Assembly: GCF_023284045.1 (NCBI RefSeq)
Contig: NZ_JAKIKQ010000002.1
Coordinates: 124,001 to 188,000 of the forward strand
DNA length: 64,000 nt
Origin: Shewanella kaireitica
GTDB taxonomy: Bacteria > Pseudomonadota > Gammaproteobacteria > Enterobacterales > Shewanellaceae
Direction of reading: 5' to 3'
The notes under the pieces are model-generated. The model had not been told where the DNA came from and made no database searches. It saw only the letters and a list, made by a program, of their open reading frames with translations. Positions 8,881 through 17,280 of the stretch are shown piece by piece. Both the position numbers and the translations under genes were made by a program. How positions within the stretch are numbered: position 1 is the first letter of the stretch; each line of letters opens with the position of its first letter.

Positions 8881-9687
8881 TTAATTTGCGTAACTCACCT
8901 TTGATAATATCTGTTTCATCGTATCCATCAGTAACATGACTTTAGTGTCATCTAGCGCATCATTATGAGGGCTACTAAAACGCCCAGTATCATTATCAAA
9001 ATACAGCCCTGCTGCAGCTGAAAACTCATCAGATAACGCTGCTCGGCAAAGAATATCAACGCCAATACTCAAGTCTCCACCCGCAACACCAAAGGCATCT
9101 TTAACCATCTTACTGCCAAGCATAGAAGCGGGATTAACCGATACAACTATCGGGCCCGTTGTTTGTAACTCAAGCCCCAATGCCCGCGACCACATGGTTA
9201 TGGCTAACTTACTCTGCGCATAAGCCTGCCCATCAGATAACACCTTATCACCAGCAAGCGCTTTTAAGTCGATACTCGCTTGAGCCGCAGATGACAGATT
9301 CACCACGCGACTGTGCTTACCGAGTAATGGCAACAGCTTTTGGGTTAACAAATACGGCGCAAATGTGTTTACTGCAAATCGTAGATCAAAGCCGTCTTTT
9401 GTCAGCACGCCAGAGCCGCCATATACACCAGCATTATTAATAATCACATCAATATGCTGATGCCGTTGCTTGATGTTATCAGCAAGTGCAGTCACGTCGC
9501 TCATAACAGATAGGTCAGCAATATAAGACTCAGTGCTTCCATTCGCCAATTGCTCGGCTACGGCTGCTAACTTGGACTCGCTACGCCCATGGAGCAATAC
9601 ATGATGCCCTTGAGATACCAAGACTTTTGCGGTTTCAAGGCCAATACCGTCGGTAGCGCCAGTGATTAAAATTGTCTTTGTCATCAT
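8881..9687 (-). CDS. SDR-family oxidoreductase
   Basis: 268 residues. The N-terminal Rossmann motif is ITGATDGIGLETAK (TGxxxGIG), followed by HGRSESKL (NADP preference suggested by the Arg), NNAGVYG, and the catalytic Ser (NLSSAAQ) with YAQSKLA (Tyr-x-x-x-Lys). This is a classical short-chain dehydrogenase of the WW-domain-oxidoreductase/retinol-dehydrogenase-like branch. Substrate unknown. It starts at one of two adjacent ATG codons. It stands alone on the minus strand; the 278 bp upstream hold nothing I can name. Confidence 0.88.
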   Translation of the reverse strand: MMTKTILITGATDGIGLETAKVLVSQGHHVLLHGRSESKLAAVAEQLANGSTESYIADLSVMSDVTALADNIKQRHQHIDVIINNAGVYGGSGVLTKDGFDLRFAVNTFAPYLLTQKLLPLLGKHSRVVNLSSAAQASIDLKALAGDKVLSDGQAYAQSKLAITMWSRALGLELQTTGPIVVSVNPASMLGSKMVKDAFGVAGGDLSIGVDILCRAALSDEFSAAAGLYFDNDTGRFSSPHNDALDDTKVMLLMDTMKQILSKVSYAN

Positions 9688-9965
9688 TCGCCCTTTTCTA
9701 TTTCACTAGCCACAAGTCTACATCTAATTACAGATATTGATAATCGGCCTACAAGAGTACATAGCTTCAACCTAGCATTGAGAATTAAGTCTGAAACAGA
9801 TTCATCACCCGCAAGTCATTACATAAAATTATTAAATACATAAAAAATGATAATTTCAAATCTCATGCGACTCCCTGTAAATTTCCCTCATCGAATACAG
9901 ATCATCAAGCGCACAACTCACTCTGTTTATATTCAAGTTCAGTGATGCGTTTCTAAGGGCCATTT

Positions 9966-10352
9966 ATGAAGTTTTTACACACCATGTTAAGGGTTAAAGA
10001 CCTTGAGAAATCAATCGCTTTTTATACCAATGTACTTGGCATGAAAGAGCTTGAGAGAACTGAAAATCAGCAATACCGCTACACTTTGGTGTTTGTTGGT
10101 TTTGGTACTCAGGCAGACAGTACAACTATTGAGCTGACCTACAACTGGGATACTGATGAGTATGAAATGGGTAATGCATTTGGCCATATAGCACTCGGTG
10201 TGGAAGATATTTATGCTGCTTGTGACAACATTAAAAACCTTGGCGGCAACATCACCCGCGAGGCCGGTCCTGTAAAAGGTGGTTGTACTCATATCGCCTT
10301 TATCACTGACCCTGACGGCTACCAAATTGAACTTATTCAGCTAGGAGAGTAA
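9966..10352 (+). CDS. gloA: Lactoylglutathione lyase (glyoxalase I)
   Basis: 128 residues, two beta-alpha-beta-beta-beta modules. All four metal ligands of the E. coli-type nickel enzyme are visible at the same numbers: His5, Glu56, His74 and Glu122. It isomerises the hemithioacetal of methylglyoxal and glutathione to S-lactoylglutathione in the cytoplasm. nemA follows after 4 bp with its own ribosome site overlapping the end, so the two are almost certainly co-transcribed; both handle reactive electrophiles, as in the E. coli nemRA-gloA operon, though no nemR is present here. Confidence 0.95.
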   Translation: MKFLHTMLRVKDLEKSIAFYTNVLGMKELERTENQQYRYTLVFVGFGTQADSTTIELTYNWDTDEYEMGNAFGHIALGVEDIYAACDNIKNLGGNITREAGPVKGGCTHIAFITDPDGYQIELIQLGE

Positions 10353-10356
10353 TACG

Positions 10357-11451
10357 ATGACAGACTCGCTATTTCAACCAATACAACTTGGTAAACTAAC
10401 CCTAAACAATCGTATTGTTATGCCCCCGATGACTCGCTCTCGTGCCAGCCAACCGGGTAACACAGCCAATCAGATGATGGCCAAGTACTATGCACAAAGA
10501 GCATCTGCTGGACTTATCGTTGCTGAAGGCACTCAAATATCAGCAATGGGTCAAGGCTACGCGTGGACACCTGGGATCTATACCTCTGAGCAGATTCAAG
10601 GCTGGAAGCTCGTCACTGATGCTGTGCACAACAATGGCGGCACTATCTTTGCTCAGTTGTGGCATGTAGGCAGAGTCACCCACCCAGATAACATTGGTGG
10701 CCAACAACCGATCTCATCGTCAGCCTTAAATGCAGAGAACGTTAAGGTATTTATCGACAATGGTAGCCAAGAGCCAGGTTTTGTCGATGTCGTTGAACCA
10801 AGAGAGATGACTAAAGCTGATATTGAGCTGGTTATTGGTCAATACCGCCAAGCTGCACTCAATGCGATTGAGGCTGGTTTTGATGGCATTGAACTCCATG
10901 CTGCAAACGGATACCTAATCAACCAATTTATCGACTCAGAAGCTAATAACCGCACCGATGAATATGGTGGTTCTATAGAAAATAGACTGCGCTTTATGGG
11001 CGAAGTGGTTGCGGCTATGACAGAGGCTATTGGTGCTGATCGCGTTGGTGTGCGCCTTGCGCCATTTACTTCACTAAATGGCACTGTAGATGCGACTCCT
11101 GAAGAGACCTACACAGCTGCAGCAGCGCTGCTAAACTCACTGAACGTGGTTTACATCCATATTGCTGAAGTTGATTGGGACGACGCGCCAGACACACCAA
11201 AAGCGTTTAAAGCTGATGTCCGCCAAGCTTACCAAGGTGTGCTGATCTATGCCGGCCGCTATGATAGTGACAAAGGTGCTATGGCGATCGATGATGGAGT
11301 GGCAGACATGATTGGTTTTGGCCGTCCGTTTGTTGCCAACCCAGATCTGCCTTCACGTATTCAACATGGCTACCCATTAGCCCCCCACGATCCAAACACT
11401 CTGTTTGGTGGTGCAGAAGCTGGACTTACCGATTACCCCGAGTACAGCTAA
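10357..11451 (+). CDS. nemA: Alkene reductase, Old Yellow Enzyme family (N-ethylmaleimide reductase-like)
   Basis: 364 residues with the OYE landmarks: PIQLGKLTLNNRIVMPPMTRSRA at the N terminus, LWHVGRV, the FGIELHAANGYLINQFID type stretch with the His-x-x-Asn pair that binds the substrate carbonyl (H-A-A-N), RTDEYGGSIENRLRF and the C-terminal GFGRPFVANPDLP FMN phosphate-binding part. It is an FMN enzyme that reduces activated alkenes, nitrate esters and nitroaromatics with NADPH. It is the second gene of a gloA-nemA pair, translationally close to gloA, which suggests a shared response to reactive carbonyls. Confidence 0.93.
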   Translation: MTDSLFQPIQLGKLTLNNRIVMPPMTRSRASQPGNTANQMMAKYYAQRASAGLIVAEGTQISAMGQGYAWTPGIYTSEQIQGWKLVTDAVHNNGGTIFAQLWHVGRVTHPDNIGGQQPISSSALNAENVKVFIDNGSQEPGFVDVVEPREMTKADIELVIGQYRQAALNAIEAGFDGIELHAANGYLINQFIDSEANNRTDEYGGSIENRLRFMGEVVAAMTEAIGADRVGVRLAPFTSLNGTVDATPEETYTAAAALLNSLNVVYIHIAEVDWDDAPDTPKAFKADVRQAYQGVLIYAGRYDSDKGAMAIDDGVADMIGFGRPFVANPDLPSRIQHGYPLAPHDPNTLFGGAEAGLTDYPEYS

Positions 11452-11567
11452 AACTGAAGTTTAAGCACGTTGCCAAGTCACAAACTTGGCAACGATTGCT
11501 AGCCGCCAAACCTCACGTCCTTTAGCGTAGTGGTTTCTGCCATAGCGTTAATAAAGAAATCCTATCA

Positions 11568-12428
11568 ATGACCAAATTAGCACTGCGTGGCGAACTGTTA
11601 CTGCTGCTGGCAACTCTTCTCGCCGCTTTCGGCTGGGTTGCATCAAAGCAGATCATCTCCGAAGTACCAGGCAGTGTATTTATTAGCGCACGCTTTTTAC
11701 TCGCTAGCCTCATCCTATTGCCTTTTTGTTTTAATCACCTTGTTAAATTAACCGCTAAACAGCTCATTTCAATATCCGCAGTCGGTATGATATTGGCAGC
11801 TTGTACTCAAATATGGGTGTATGCGATTTCAATCTCTAGCACGCTATCTGAGGGAGCTTTTATCATGAGTTTGGCAATGATCATTGCGCCATTTACCTCA
11901 TGGTTATTATTTCGAGTAAGACCAAATCGCGCTTTCTGGTTGGCTCTACCAATAGCGGTAATAGGCATGATGCTGCTAACACTGACCAACGGTTGGCAAG
12001 TAGAACAAAGCCAATGGTATTTCTTGCTAGCATCAGCACTTTTATCACTACACTTTGTTTTAAATAAACGGCTAACGGCAAGCATCAAGCCACTCACTTC
12101 AATAAGCCTACAACTATTTGTAGTCGGTCTTGGTGGAGTACTTTCACTTGCGCTAAGCCAACCAGAAGCATTTGAAGTAAGCAGTCAAACCTTGATGTGG
12201 TTTATTGCATCAACGGTCATAGCGACCTCTTTACGCTACCTAATGCAAACTACTGGGCAGTTCTCTGTGAAAATTGAAACCGCTTCGCTAATTATGATCT
12301 TAGAACCTATTTGGACGCTTATCCTCAGTATTGGGTTACTTGGAGAGGTACTTGAGCCACAAAAACTACTGGGGGGAGGAGTAATTTTATTGTCGTTATT
12401 TGTCTACATTAGGGGCTCTAATAGTTGA
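11568..12428 (+). CDS. EamA-family (DMT) transporter
   Basis: 286 residues with about ten hydrophobic segments, split into two EamA halves (roughly 10-135 and 145-280). The N-terminal helix (LLLLLATLLAAFGWVASKQI) and the second-half MILEPIWTLILSIGLLGE (with the conserved Glu-Pro near the end) are typical of drug/metabolite transporters. The transported compound cannot be inferred. It lies alone between nemA and the terminator at 12451-12475. Confidence 0.85.
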   Translation: MTKLALRGELLLLLATLLAAFGWVASKQIISEVPGSVFISARFLLASLILLPFCFNHLVKLTAKQLISISAVGMILAACTQIWVYAISISSTLSEGAFIMSLAMIIAPFTSWLLFRVRPNRAFWLALPIAVIGMMLLTLTNGWQVEQSQWYFLLASALLSLHFVLNKRLTASIKPLTSISLQLFVVGLGGVLSLALSQPEAFEVSSQTLMWFIASTVIATSLRYLMQTTGQFSVKIETASLIMILEPIWTLILSIGLLGEVLEPQKLLGGGVILLSLFVYIRGSNS

Positions 12429-12450
12429 AAAATATGTAGAGCGAGCCATA

Positions 12451-12475
12451 AAAAAGGTCGCGAGTGCGACCTTTT
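12451..12475. terminator. Bidirectional terminator between transporter and norW
   Basis: AAAAAGGTCGC and GCGACCTTTT form a 10-bp stem with a 4-nt loop, with A-run and T-run on opposite sides, between two convergent genes. Confidence 0.88.
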
Positions 12476-12492
12476 AAACCTAGAGACCCGCG

Positions 12493-13671
12493 TTATACCG
12501 CCGAGACTTTTCTTAACAGCGAAAATGCCTGCTTAGCATTTTCATCCGTGACCACAAAACCTGTCATATTGTTTAGCTCATCATAAGCTTCTGCGATGAC
12601 ACCTAGCTTATCAAACCCAACTTTCCATGAAGAGTTTGCACTAAAGTGCCCACCCAATTGAATAGGATATGAAGGCGTTTTAACTTTCACCATCATAGGT
12701 GGGAATGTAAGTTGCGACATTTGACCTAGCAGTTGCTTTGCCAGCGCATTCGCACTGAGAATAATAGGTTGTAAGTATGCCATTACTTTGCCATTGATCT
12801 CAGCGCAATCACCTAAAGCATAGACATGCTCGACAGATGTTTTTAATTGACTATCGACCACAATCCCCTGATTAACCGCAATCCCAGCTTGCTGCGCTAA
12901 CTGAGTATTTGGCCGTAAACCAGCAGCTGATATCACACAATCGACTTCAAAGCGTCTAGCTGCACTTGTCGTTACAGTCAGCTCTTGTTTCTTCAACTCC
13001 GCATCATTTTCGATTAGTGAGTTAGCAGTAGAAAAGTCAATTGTGCTCACTGTATCATTTAGCGCAAGCGTCATTCCAGCATCAAGCAAGGTGCATTCAA
13101 GTTTCAGCGCAACAAAATCGGGGGCAACATTCGCAAGCAATCGACTGTTTGGCTCAACCACTATCACCTCTTTCCCGCTGGCTTGCAGATCCATCGCGAG
13201 CTCTGTACCAATCAAACCTCCGCCCATTAGCAATATTCGAGTAGCATGACTTAAGACCGCTTGCGAACCACGATACTCAGACAAACTATTGAGGGTAATA
13301 ATACTGTCTTTGCCTTCACCTTTAATAGGCGGTACAAAAGCGCTAGCGCCCGTGGCAAACACTAACTTAGCGTAATGATAAGTTTGACCAGCAGCATTGA
13401 CACTCTGCGTTTTAGTGTCAATGCTATCGACTCGGGTATTAGTCACTATTTCGACTTGTTGCTGCGCCGAAAAGTCCGCAGCAGATAGCAATATCAATGC
13501 ATCGGCATCTTGCTCTTTTGAGAAGACATGACTTAAATCGGGCTTGTTATATTCATCACCGTTATCGGCTGTTATCACTAGAATCGGCAGCTCTTTGTCT
13601 TGTCTGCGAATATTTTTTATCAATTGATAAGCGGCAAAGCCGCTACCAATGATCACAACTGGTGCAGTCAT
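12493..13671 (-). CDS. norW: NADH:flavorubredoxin reductase
   Basis: 392 residues of the pyridine-nucleotide disulfide/rubredoxin reductase fold. The FAD dinucleotide motif is VIIGSGFAAYQLIKNIRR at residue 5, the NAD motif is ILLMGGGLIGTELAMDL around 145, and the second FAD motif is VYALGDCAE. The FAD-dependent NorW family passes electrons from NADH to the rubredoxin domain of NorV. It lies 38 bp downstream of norV on the same strand, and is about 15 residues longer than the E. coli protein. A GGGG ribosome site precedes the ATG. Both genes form one operon controlled at the sigma-54 promoter at 15248. Confidence 0.92.
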   Translation of the reverse strand: MTAPVVIIGSGFAAYQLIKNIRRQDKELPILVITADNGDEYNKPDLSHVFSKEQDADALILLSAADFSAQQQVEIVTNTRVDSIDTKTQSVNAAGQTYHYAKLVFATGASAFVPPIKGEGKDSIITLNSLSEYRGSQAVLSHATRILLMGGGLIGTELAMDLQASGKEVIVVEPNSRLLANVAPDFVALKLECTLLDAGMTLALNDTVSTIDFSTANSLIENDAELKKQELTVTTSAARRFEVDCVISAAGLRPNTQLAQQAGIAVNQGIVVDSQLKTSVEHVYALGDCAEINGKVMAYLQPIILSANALAKQLLGQMSQLTFPPMMVKVKTPSYPIQLGGHFSANSSWKVGFDKLGVIAEAYDELNNMTGFVVTDENAKQAFSLLRKVSAV

Positions 13672-13709
13672 GATTAAGTCCCCTTAATACCATTCGGTAT
13701 AATACGTCT

Positions 13710-15197
13710 CTAGCCGTTATGCTCAACAAACACATCTTTACCCAAGTTGCACTCAGGGCAGAGAAAGTATTCAGGTACGTCAGCCCAAGTGGTCCCCGGT
13801 TCAATCTCTTGGTTTGGTTCACCTTTAGCGGGATCATAAACCCAATTACATACTGTGCAGATCATGCATTGGCAATCAGTAGGGTGCTCAGAAAGCGCCA
13901 CCTCTTCAGCATTTTCTGATACAGGCTTAGCTGTTTGAGCAGCAGATTTAGGCTCAGTGTTAAGCGTTGTATTAGCAAGACTAGCAACGGTAGTAAGCGG
14001 TTGTAGTGCCCACAGCTTCGCAATTTGACGGCCATGTTCACGACATTCACGCATCGCTTTGCCATCAGGTCGCCATTTGGTTTTAAGACCCAATGCAGTT
14101 TCAAAGCCAGCATCCATTAAGCGAGTGTTGATCCGATCGACAGCGCCACCATTCCAGCCATAACTGCCAAATGCAGCCGCTTTTTTACCTCTGAACCTAA
14201 GGCCTGTGATCTCTTCTAACATGCCAGCTATTTTTGGCATCATGACATTGTTCATGGTTGATGAACCGACAAGCACACCTTTAGAGCGGAAAGTGTGCGA
14301 TAGAATTTCATTCTTATCGTGTTTAGAAACATTAAACACTTTTACCGCGACACCAGGGTCAACATCATGAATACCTTGGGCAATAGCATCTGCCATCATA
14401 CGGGTGTTATTCGACATTGAATCATAGAAAATAGTGATCTTGTCTTCTTGGTAGCTGTCTGCCCATTCGAGATACTGATGAATAATCTGAGTCGGGTTAT
14501 CGCGCCAAACAATACCGTGAGCAGTTGCAATCATGTCCACTGGCACGTTAAAGCTCAACACTTCATGAATTTTGGCGGTAACTAGGCTGCTGAAAGGGGT
14601 AAGAATGTTGGCGTAATAACGCAGGCACTGCTCTTTAAGCTCATTTTGATCAACCTCATCATTAAACAAATGCTCATCGCAGTAATGCTGGCCAAAGGCA
14701 TCATTACTAAACAGGACTGCATCTTCTGTCATGTAGGTCATCATGCTATCAGGCCAATGCAGCATTGGCGCTTCAATAAAGATAAGTTGTTTACCATTAC
14801 CGATATCAACACTATCACCGGTTTTAACGATCTTGAAGTTCCACTCAGGGTGATGGTGATGACCGACAATAGAGTCCACTGCCGCTTCAGTACAATAGAT
14901 CGGCGTGCCTGGTATTTTCTGCATCAAGGCAGTTAACGCGCCTGAATGGTCTTCTTCAGCATGGTTTATCACAATGAAATCGATAGTATTAAGGTCAATT
15001 TCCATCTCAAGGTTTTGAATAAACTGATGACTAAATCTATGATCAACGGTATCGATTAATACTGTCTTCTGCTCTCGGATGAGGTAACTGTTATAACTGG
15101 TACCGCGGGTCATTTTATATTCTGTGCCATGGAAGTCTTGTACTTCCCAATCGCGTTGGCCGACCCAGTGGATGTTGTTTTTTACATGAATTGTCAT
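13710..15197 (-). CDS. norV: Anaerobic nitric oxide reductase flavorubredoxin
   Basis: 495 residues, three domains: an N-terminal metallo-beta-lactamase-like diiron domain ([12 protein letters not shown], the H-x-E-x-D-H metal motif, at about 80), a flavodoxin domain ([19 protein letters not shown] at about 255, and [15 protein letters not shown]), and a C-terminal rubredoxin (two CxxC pairs, [10 protein letters not shown] and CPECNLG). A linker of about 45 residues, longer than usual, joins flavodoxin and rubredoxin. It reduces NO to N2O in the cytoplasm under anoxia, protecting the cell from nitrosative stress. norW follows on the same strand. A norR gene is not adjacent. Confidence 0.96.
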   Translation of the reverse strand: MTIHVKNNIHWVGQRDWEVQDFHGTEYKMTRGTSYNSYLIREQKTVLIDTVDHRFSHQFIQNLEMEIDLNTIDFIVINHAEEDHSGALTALMQKIPGTPIYCTEAAVDSIVGHHHHPEWNFKIVKTGDSVDIGNGKQLIFIEAPMLHWPDSMMTYMTEDAVLFSNDAFGQHYCDEHLFNDEVDQNELKEQCLRYYANILTPFSSLVTAKIHEVLSFNVPVDMIATAHGIVWRDNPTQIIHQYLEWADSYQEDKITIFYDSMSNNTRMMADAIAQGIHDVDPGVAVKVFNVSKHDKNEILSHTFRSKGVLVGSSTMNNVMMPKIAGMLEEITGLRFRGKKAAAFGSYGWNGGAVDRINTRLMDAGFETALGLKTKWRPDGKAMRECREHGRQIAKLWALQPLTTVASLANTTLNTEPKSAAQTAKPVSENAEEVALSEHPTDCQCMICTVCNWVYDPAKGEPNQEIEPGTTWADVPEYFLCPECNLGKDVFVEHNG

Positions 15198-15247
15198 TAG
15201 CTACTACCTAAAAGATTAAATAAATTTTTAATTTCTAAGTTGAGTAA

Positions 15248-15264
15248 TTGCACTAACCGTGCCA
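15248..15264 (-). promoter_or_regulatory. Sigma-54 promoter of norVW
   Basis: On the minus strand the sequence reads TGGCACGGTTAGTGCAA, matching the -24/-12 consensus TGGCACG-N4-TTGCA with one change. The predicted transcript starts about 40 bp before the norV ATG. It lies downstream of four dyads that match NorR sites (15320-15401), the classical layout of the NO-activated norVW system. Confidence 0.75.
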
Positions 15265-15319
15265 GATATGTAATCAATTGAAAGAGCTAGGTATGTATAA
15301 AAAACAGACATAACAATAG

Positions 15320-15401
15320 TGTCTTTATAACAGCAACGTGAACTGTCAAATAGACAACCGTAGTGTCTTAAAGACAATACTTAGTAAGAGTCTTTATGAC
15401 A
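15320..15401. promoter_or_regulatory. Four NorR-type enhancer dyads
   Basis: Dyads at 15320-15332 (TGTCTTTATAACA), 15344-15356 (TGTCAAATAGACA), 15364-15376 (TGTCTTAAAGACA) and 15389-15401 (AGTCTTTATGACA). All fit GT-N7-AC, the known NorR core; the second and third are perfect TGTC-N5-GACA dyads. Start-to-start spacing is 24, 20 and 25 bp. They sit 56-153 bp upstream of the sigma-54 promoter. Confidence 0.7.
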
Positions 15402-15444
15402 AGAAGAAGGAAGAACAATAATATCAGACTGCGCTAAAACGCAA

Positions 15445-15472
15445 AAAGCGAACCTTTCGGCTCGCTTTTCAA
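15445..15472 (-). terminator. Terminator downstream of the cold shock gene
   Basis: AAAAAGCGA and TCGCTTTT form a stem of 8 bp around ACCTTTCGGC. It lies 80 bp after the end of the cold shock gene in its direction of transcription. Confidence 0.7.
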
Positions 15473-15551
15473 ATAATCAAGTAAGGTAAACCTAACTTAA
15501 TTATCTCAAGTGACTCAATTAGTCTTAAGACTGTTTGAGTCGACTTTCAAC

Positions 15552-15764
15552 TTAGATAGCAACTACGTTAGCTGCTTGTGGGCCTTTTTGGCCTTGCTCT
15601 AGGTCGAAAGAAACTTTTTGGCCTTCAGCAAGAGTTTTGAAACCGTCTGAAGCGATTGCACGGAAATGTACGAATACGTCAGCGCCGCCATTGTCTTGAG
15701 TGATGAAGCCAAAACCTTTGTCTTCGTTAAACCATTTTACGATACCAGTAGTTGAATTAGACAT
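15552..15764 (-). CDS. Cold shock protein (CspA family)
   Basis: 70 residues. The single OB-fold domain has RNP1 (KGFGFI) and RNP2 (VFVHF), and aromatic residues W10, F17, F19 and F30-H32 that stack on RNA. CspA-type proteins act as RNA chaperones. The start codon follows AAGGGACA. Whether it is cold-induced or constitutive cannot be told; only about 100 bp separate it from the next predicted gene upstream. Confidence 0.95.
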   Translation of the reverse strand: MSNSTTGIVKWFNEDKGFGFITQDNGGADVFVHFRAIASDGFKTLAEGQKVSFDLEQGQKGPQAANVVAI

Positions 15765-15934
15765 TTTTTGTCCCTTATATAATTAAAAATTAATAAATCT
15801 ATCGCGAAATTGCGATGTGCTGAGAGCTTGAATTATTAAATGTGACGATGAAGCTAAGGGAAACACTATGGATAACAACGATAACGCAGTAATCAGAGGC
15901 TTACTTTTACTTGATGGTTCACTAATAACTCTGA

Positions 15935-16156
15935 ATGCCAGAGCAAGGCGTACTTTACAGCAGTCAGGGATATTGTAAAGGTTTAATTTATGTAAAAAGA
16001 GATCACAGCGGCGCTTTTTCGCTGATGCTTACAGCGTCGGGTAAAAGAATCTACCTTACAATTAATCGTTTAAAAAACGAACAACCACATTATGCTCTAG
16101 TTGATATTTTTAATCTAATACAACATTCAAACATATTTCAGATAGACTCATGCTGA
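15935..16156 (+). CDS. Hypothetical small protein (doubtful)
   Basis: 73 residues, MPEQGVLYSSQGYCKGLIYVKRDHSG... with a beta-rich middle part (SLMLTASGKRIYLTINRL). It overlaps, in another frame, a 36-codon ORF at 15869-15979 that has the better ribosome site (AAGGG, 7 bp spacing). The pair might be one gene with a frameshift near 15935-15975, since the second ORF has no ribosome site of its own. No family recognised. Confidence 0.3.
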   Translation: MPEQGVLYSSQGYCKGLIYVKRDHSGAFSLMLTASGKRIYLTINRLKNEQPHYALVDIFNLIQHSNIFQIDSC

Positions 16157-16366
16157 TAAGTTGAACAGCTAACCGCTTTTCGGAGCACGGTTTTGAGCGG
16201 CATTATAGCAGTAGCATTTGATACTGGGTCATGCTGCCATCACCTACAGTCAGTGATTTGGATCGGAAAACTATCTAAGAAAAGGTTTTACTGCTGCCGA
16301 TAGCGCTAATATTTTCAAGTAATACGGTACCAATTAACAATGGAATAAAGACCACTAGGGATAAGT

Positions 16367-16579
16367 ATGTATAGAAGAAAGCACGAAAACCAGCTGTTTT
16401 GTAAGTGCAAACACTGTAACTCTGAGGATGTAGGTATAACGTTTTCATTTATCCCCAACCTACTGTCATACCCATTAGGCCTATGTTTACTGACTTTAAT
16501 GGGTATTCAACCATTTCCGGTGAAACTATATTGTAAAACCTGTACCAAATCGTTCTACGGCAGCGGGATACATCACTAA
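16367..16579 (+). CDS. Small zinc-ribbon-like protein
   Basis: 70 residues. Two CxxC-type pairs, C12-K-C-K-H-C-N and CKTC near the C terminus, flank a hydrophobic stretch (FSFIPNLLSYPLGLCLLTLMGIQPF), so a zinc ribbon with a membrane-associated centre is plausible. AGGGATAAGT precedes the ATG. It has no visible partner. The function is unknown. Confidence 0.5.
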   Translation: MYRRKHENQLFCKCKHCNSEDVGITFSFIPNLLSYPLGLCLLTLMGIQPFPVKLYCKTCTKSFYGSGIHH

Positions 16580-16623
16580 CCAAACTCATTTTTGATCGGC
16601 TCTAGATACGAGAACTTGTTCAT

Positions 16624-17180
16624 ATGGATATTCCTGCAACGTTACTCATCGTGCAAAACCTACAGCAATCTAAACCTTTTACTTAGACATACTAGGACTT
16701 GAGTTGATATCTGAAACTGCGACCTGCCTTAAGCTGGTCGCAGGAAACCACAGTGTATTGATGTTTCAAGGAACGTTACCAGTATTACCAATTGCATTAA
16801 AAGTTTGACCATTCGCGTTTTGCCAATTTGTTTAACCTCAGCCGCACTACGTGAGCCCCTCAGTCTTTCCACTTCTGCTTTGCATTGGCTTAAAAGGGAA
16901 TAACCATTTCTTTACCAATGCGCTTTGAATTGAAAAGACTAAGGGGCTCTGAACTGCTCAAATACTAAATGCAATTGGTATAAGTCAATATGAACACGGT
17001 TACAATACCAGTTCGACACTGGTTTTTAGCGTAAAAAATCTTGATGAAAAGATCAAAGAGCTAAAATGTCACAACGTGGAGTTTATTCATCAAACACCCA
17101 ATGCAAATGACTGGGGTCGATATGCAGCCTTTAAAGACCCATCAGGTATAGTGCATGAGATTTTTGAGCCTTACGATTAG
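16624..17180 (+). pseudogene. VOC (glyoxalase/bleomycin-resistance) family gene, broken
   Basis: The left part starts with MDIPATLLIVQNLQQSK at 16624, then a frameshift near 16675 (at AAACCTTTTAC) leads into FYLDILGLELISETATCLKLV and on to VLMFQGTLPVLP. A 195-bp MITE-like repeat (16786-16980) follows, and reading resumes after it with QYEHGYNTSSTLVFSVKN, DEKIKELK, then WGRYAAFKDPSGIVHEIFEPYD and a stop at 17178. Without the repeat and with one base corrected, the product would be a normal VOC protein of about 120 residues. The gene is therefore disrupted twice. Confidence 0.75.
16786..16980. mobile_element. MITE-like repeat, copy 2, inserted in a VOC gene
   Basis: Bounded by the perfect 13-bp inverted repeats TACCAATTGCATT and AATGCAATTGGTA. 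The inner sequence shares the block AAAAGGGAATAACCATT (16892-16908) with copy 1 at 8601-8866. The ends lie between two halves of one gene, so insertion is shown by the context. It has no ORF. Confidence 0.7.
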
Positions 17181-17280
17181 TCGGCAGTGTTTTGCATTGT
17201 TGTAAAACGCAATCAATGACATTCAGTAAAGCGCTGTCAAACCACTGCCATAAAAACGCTATGGGTTATGCTTTAGCCGA

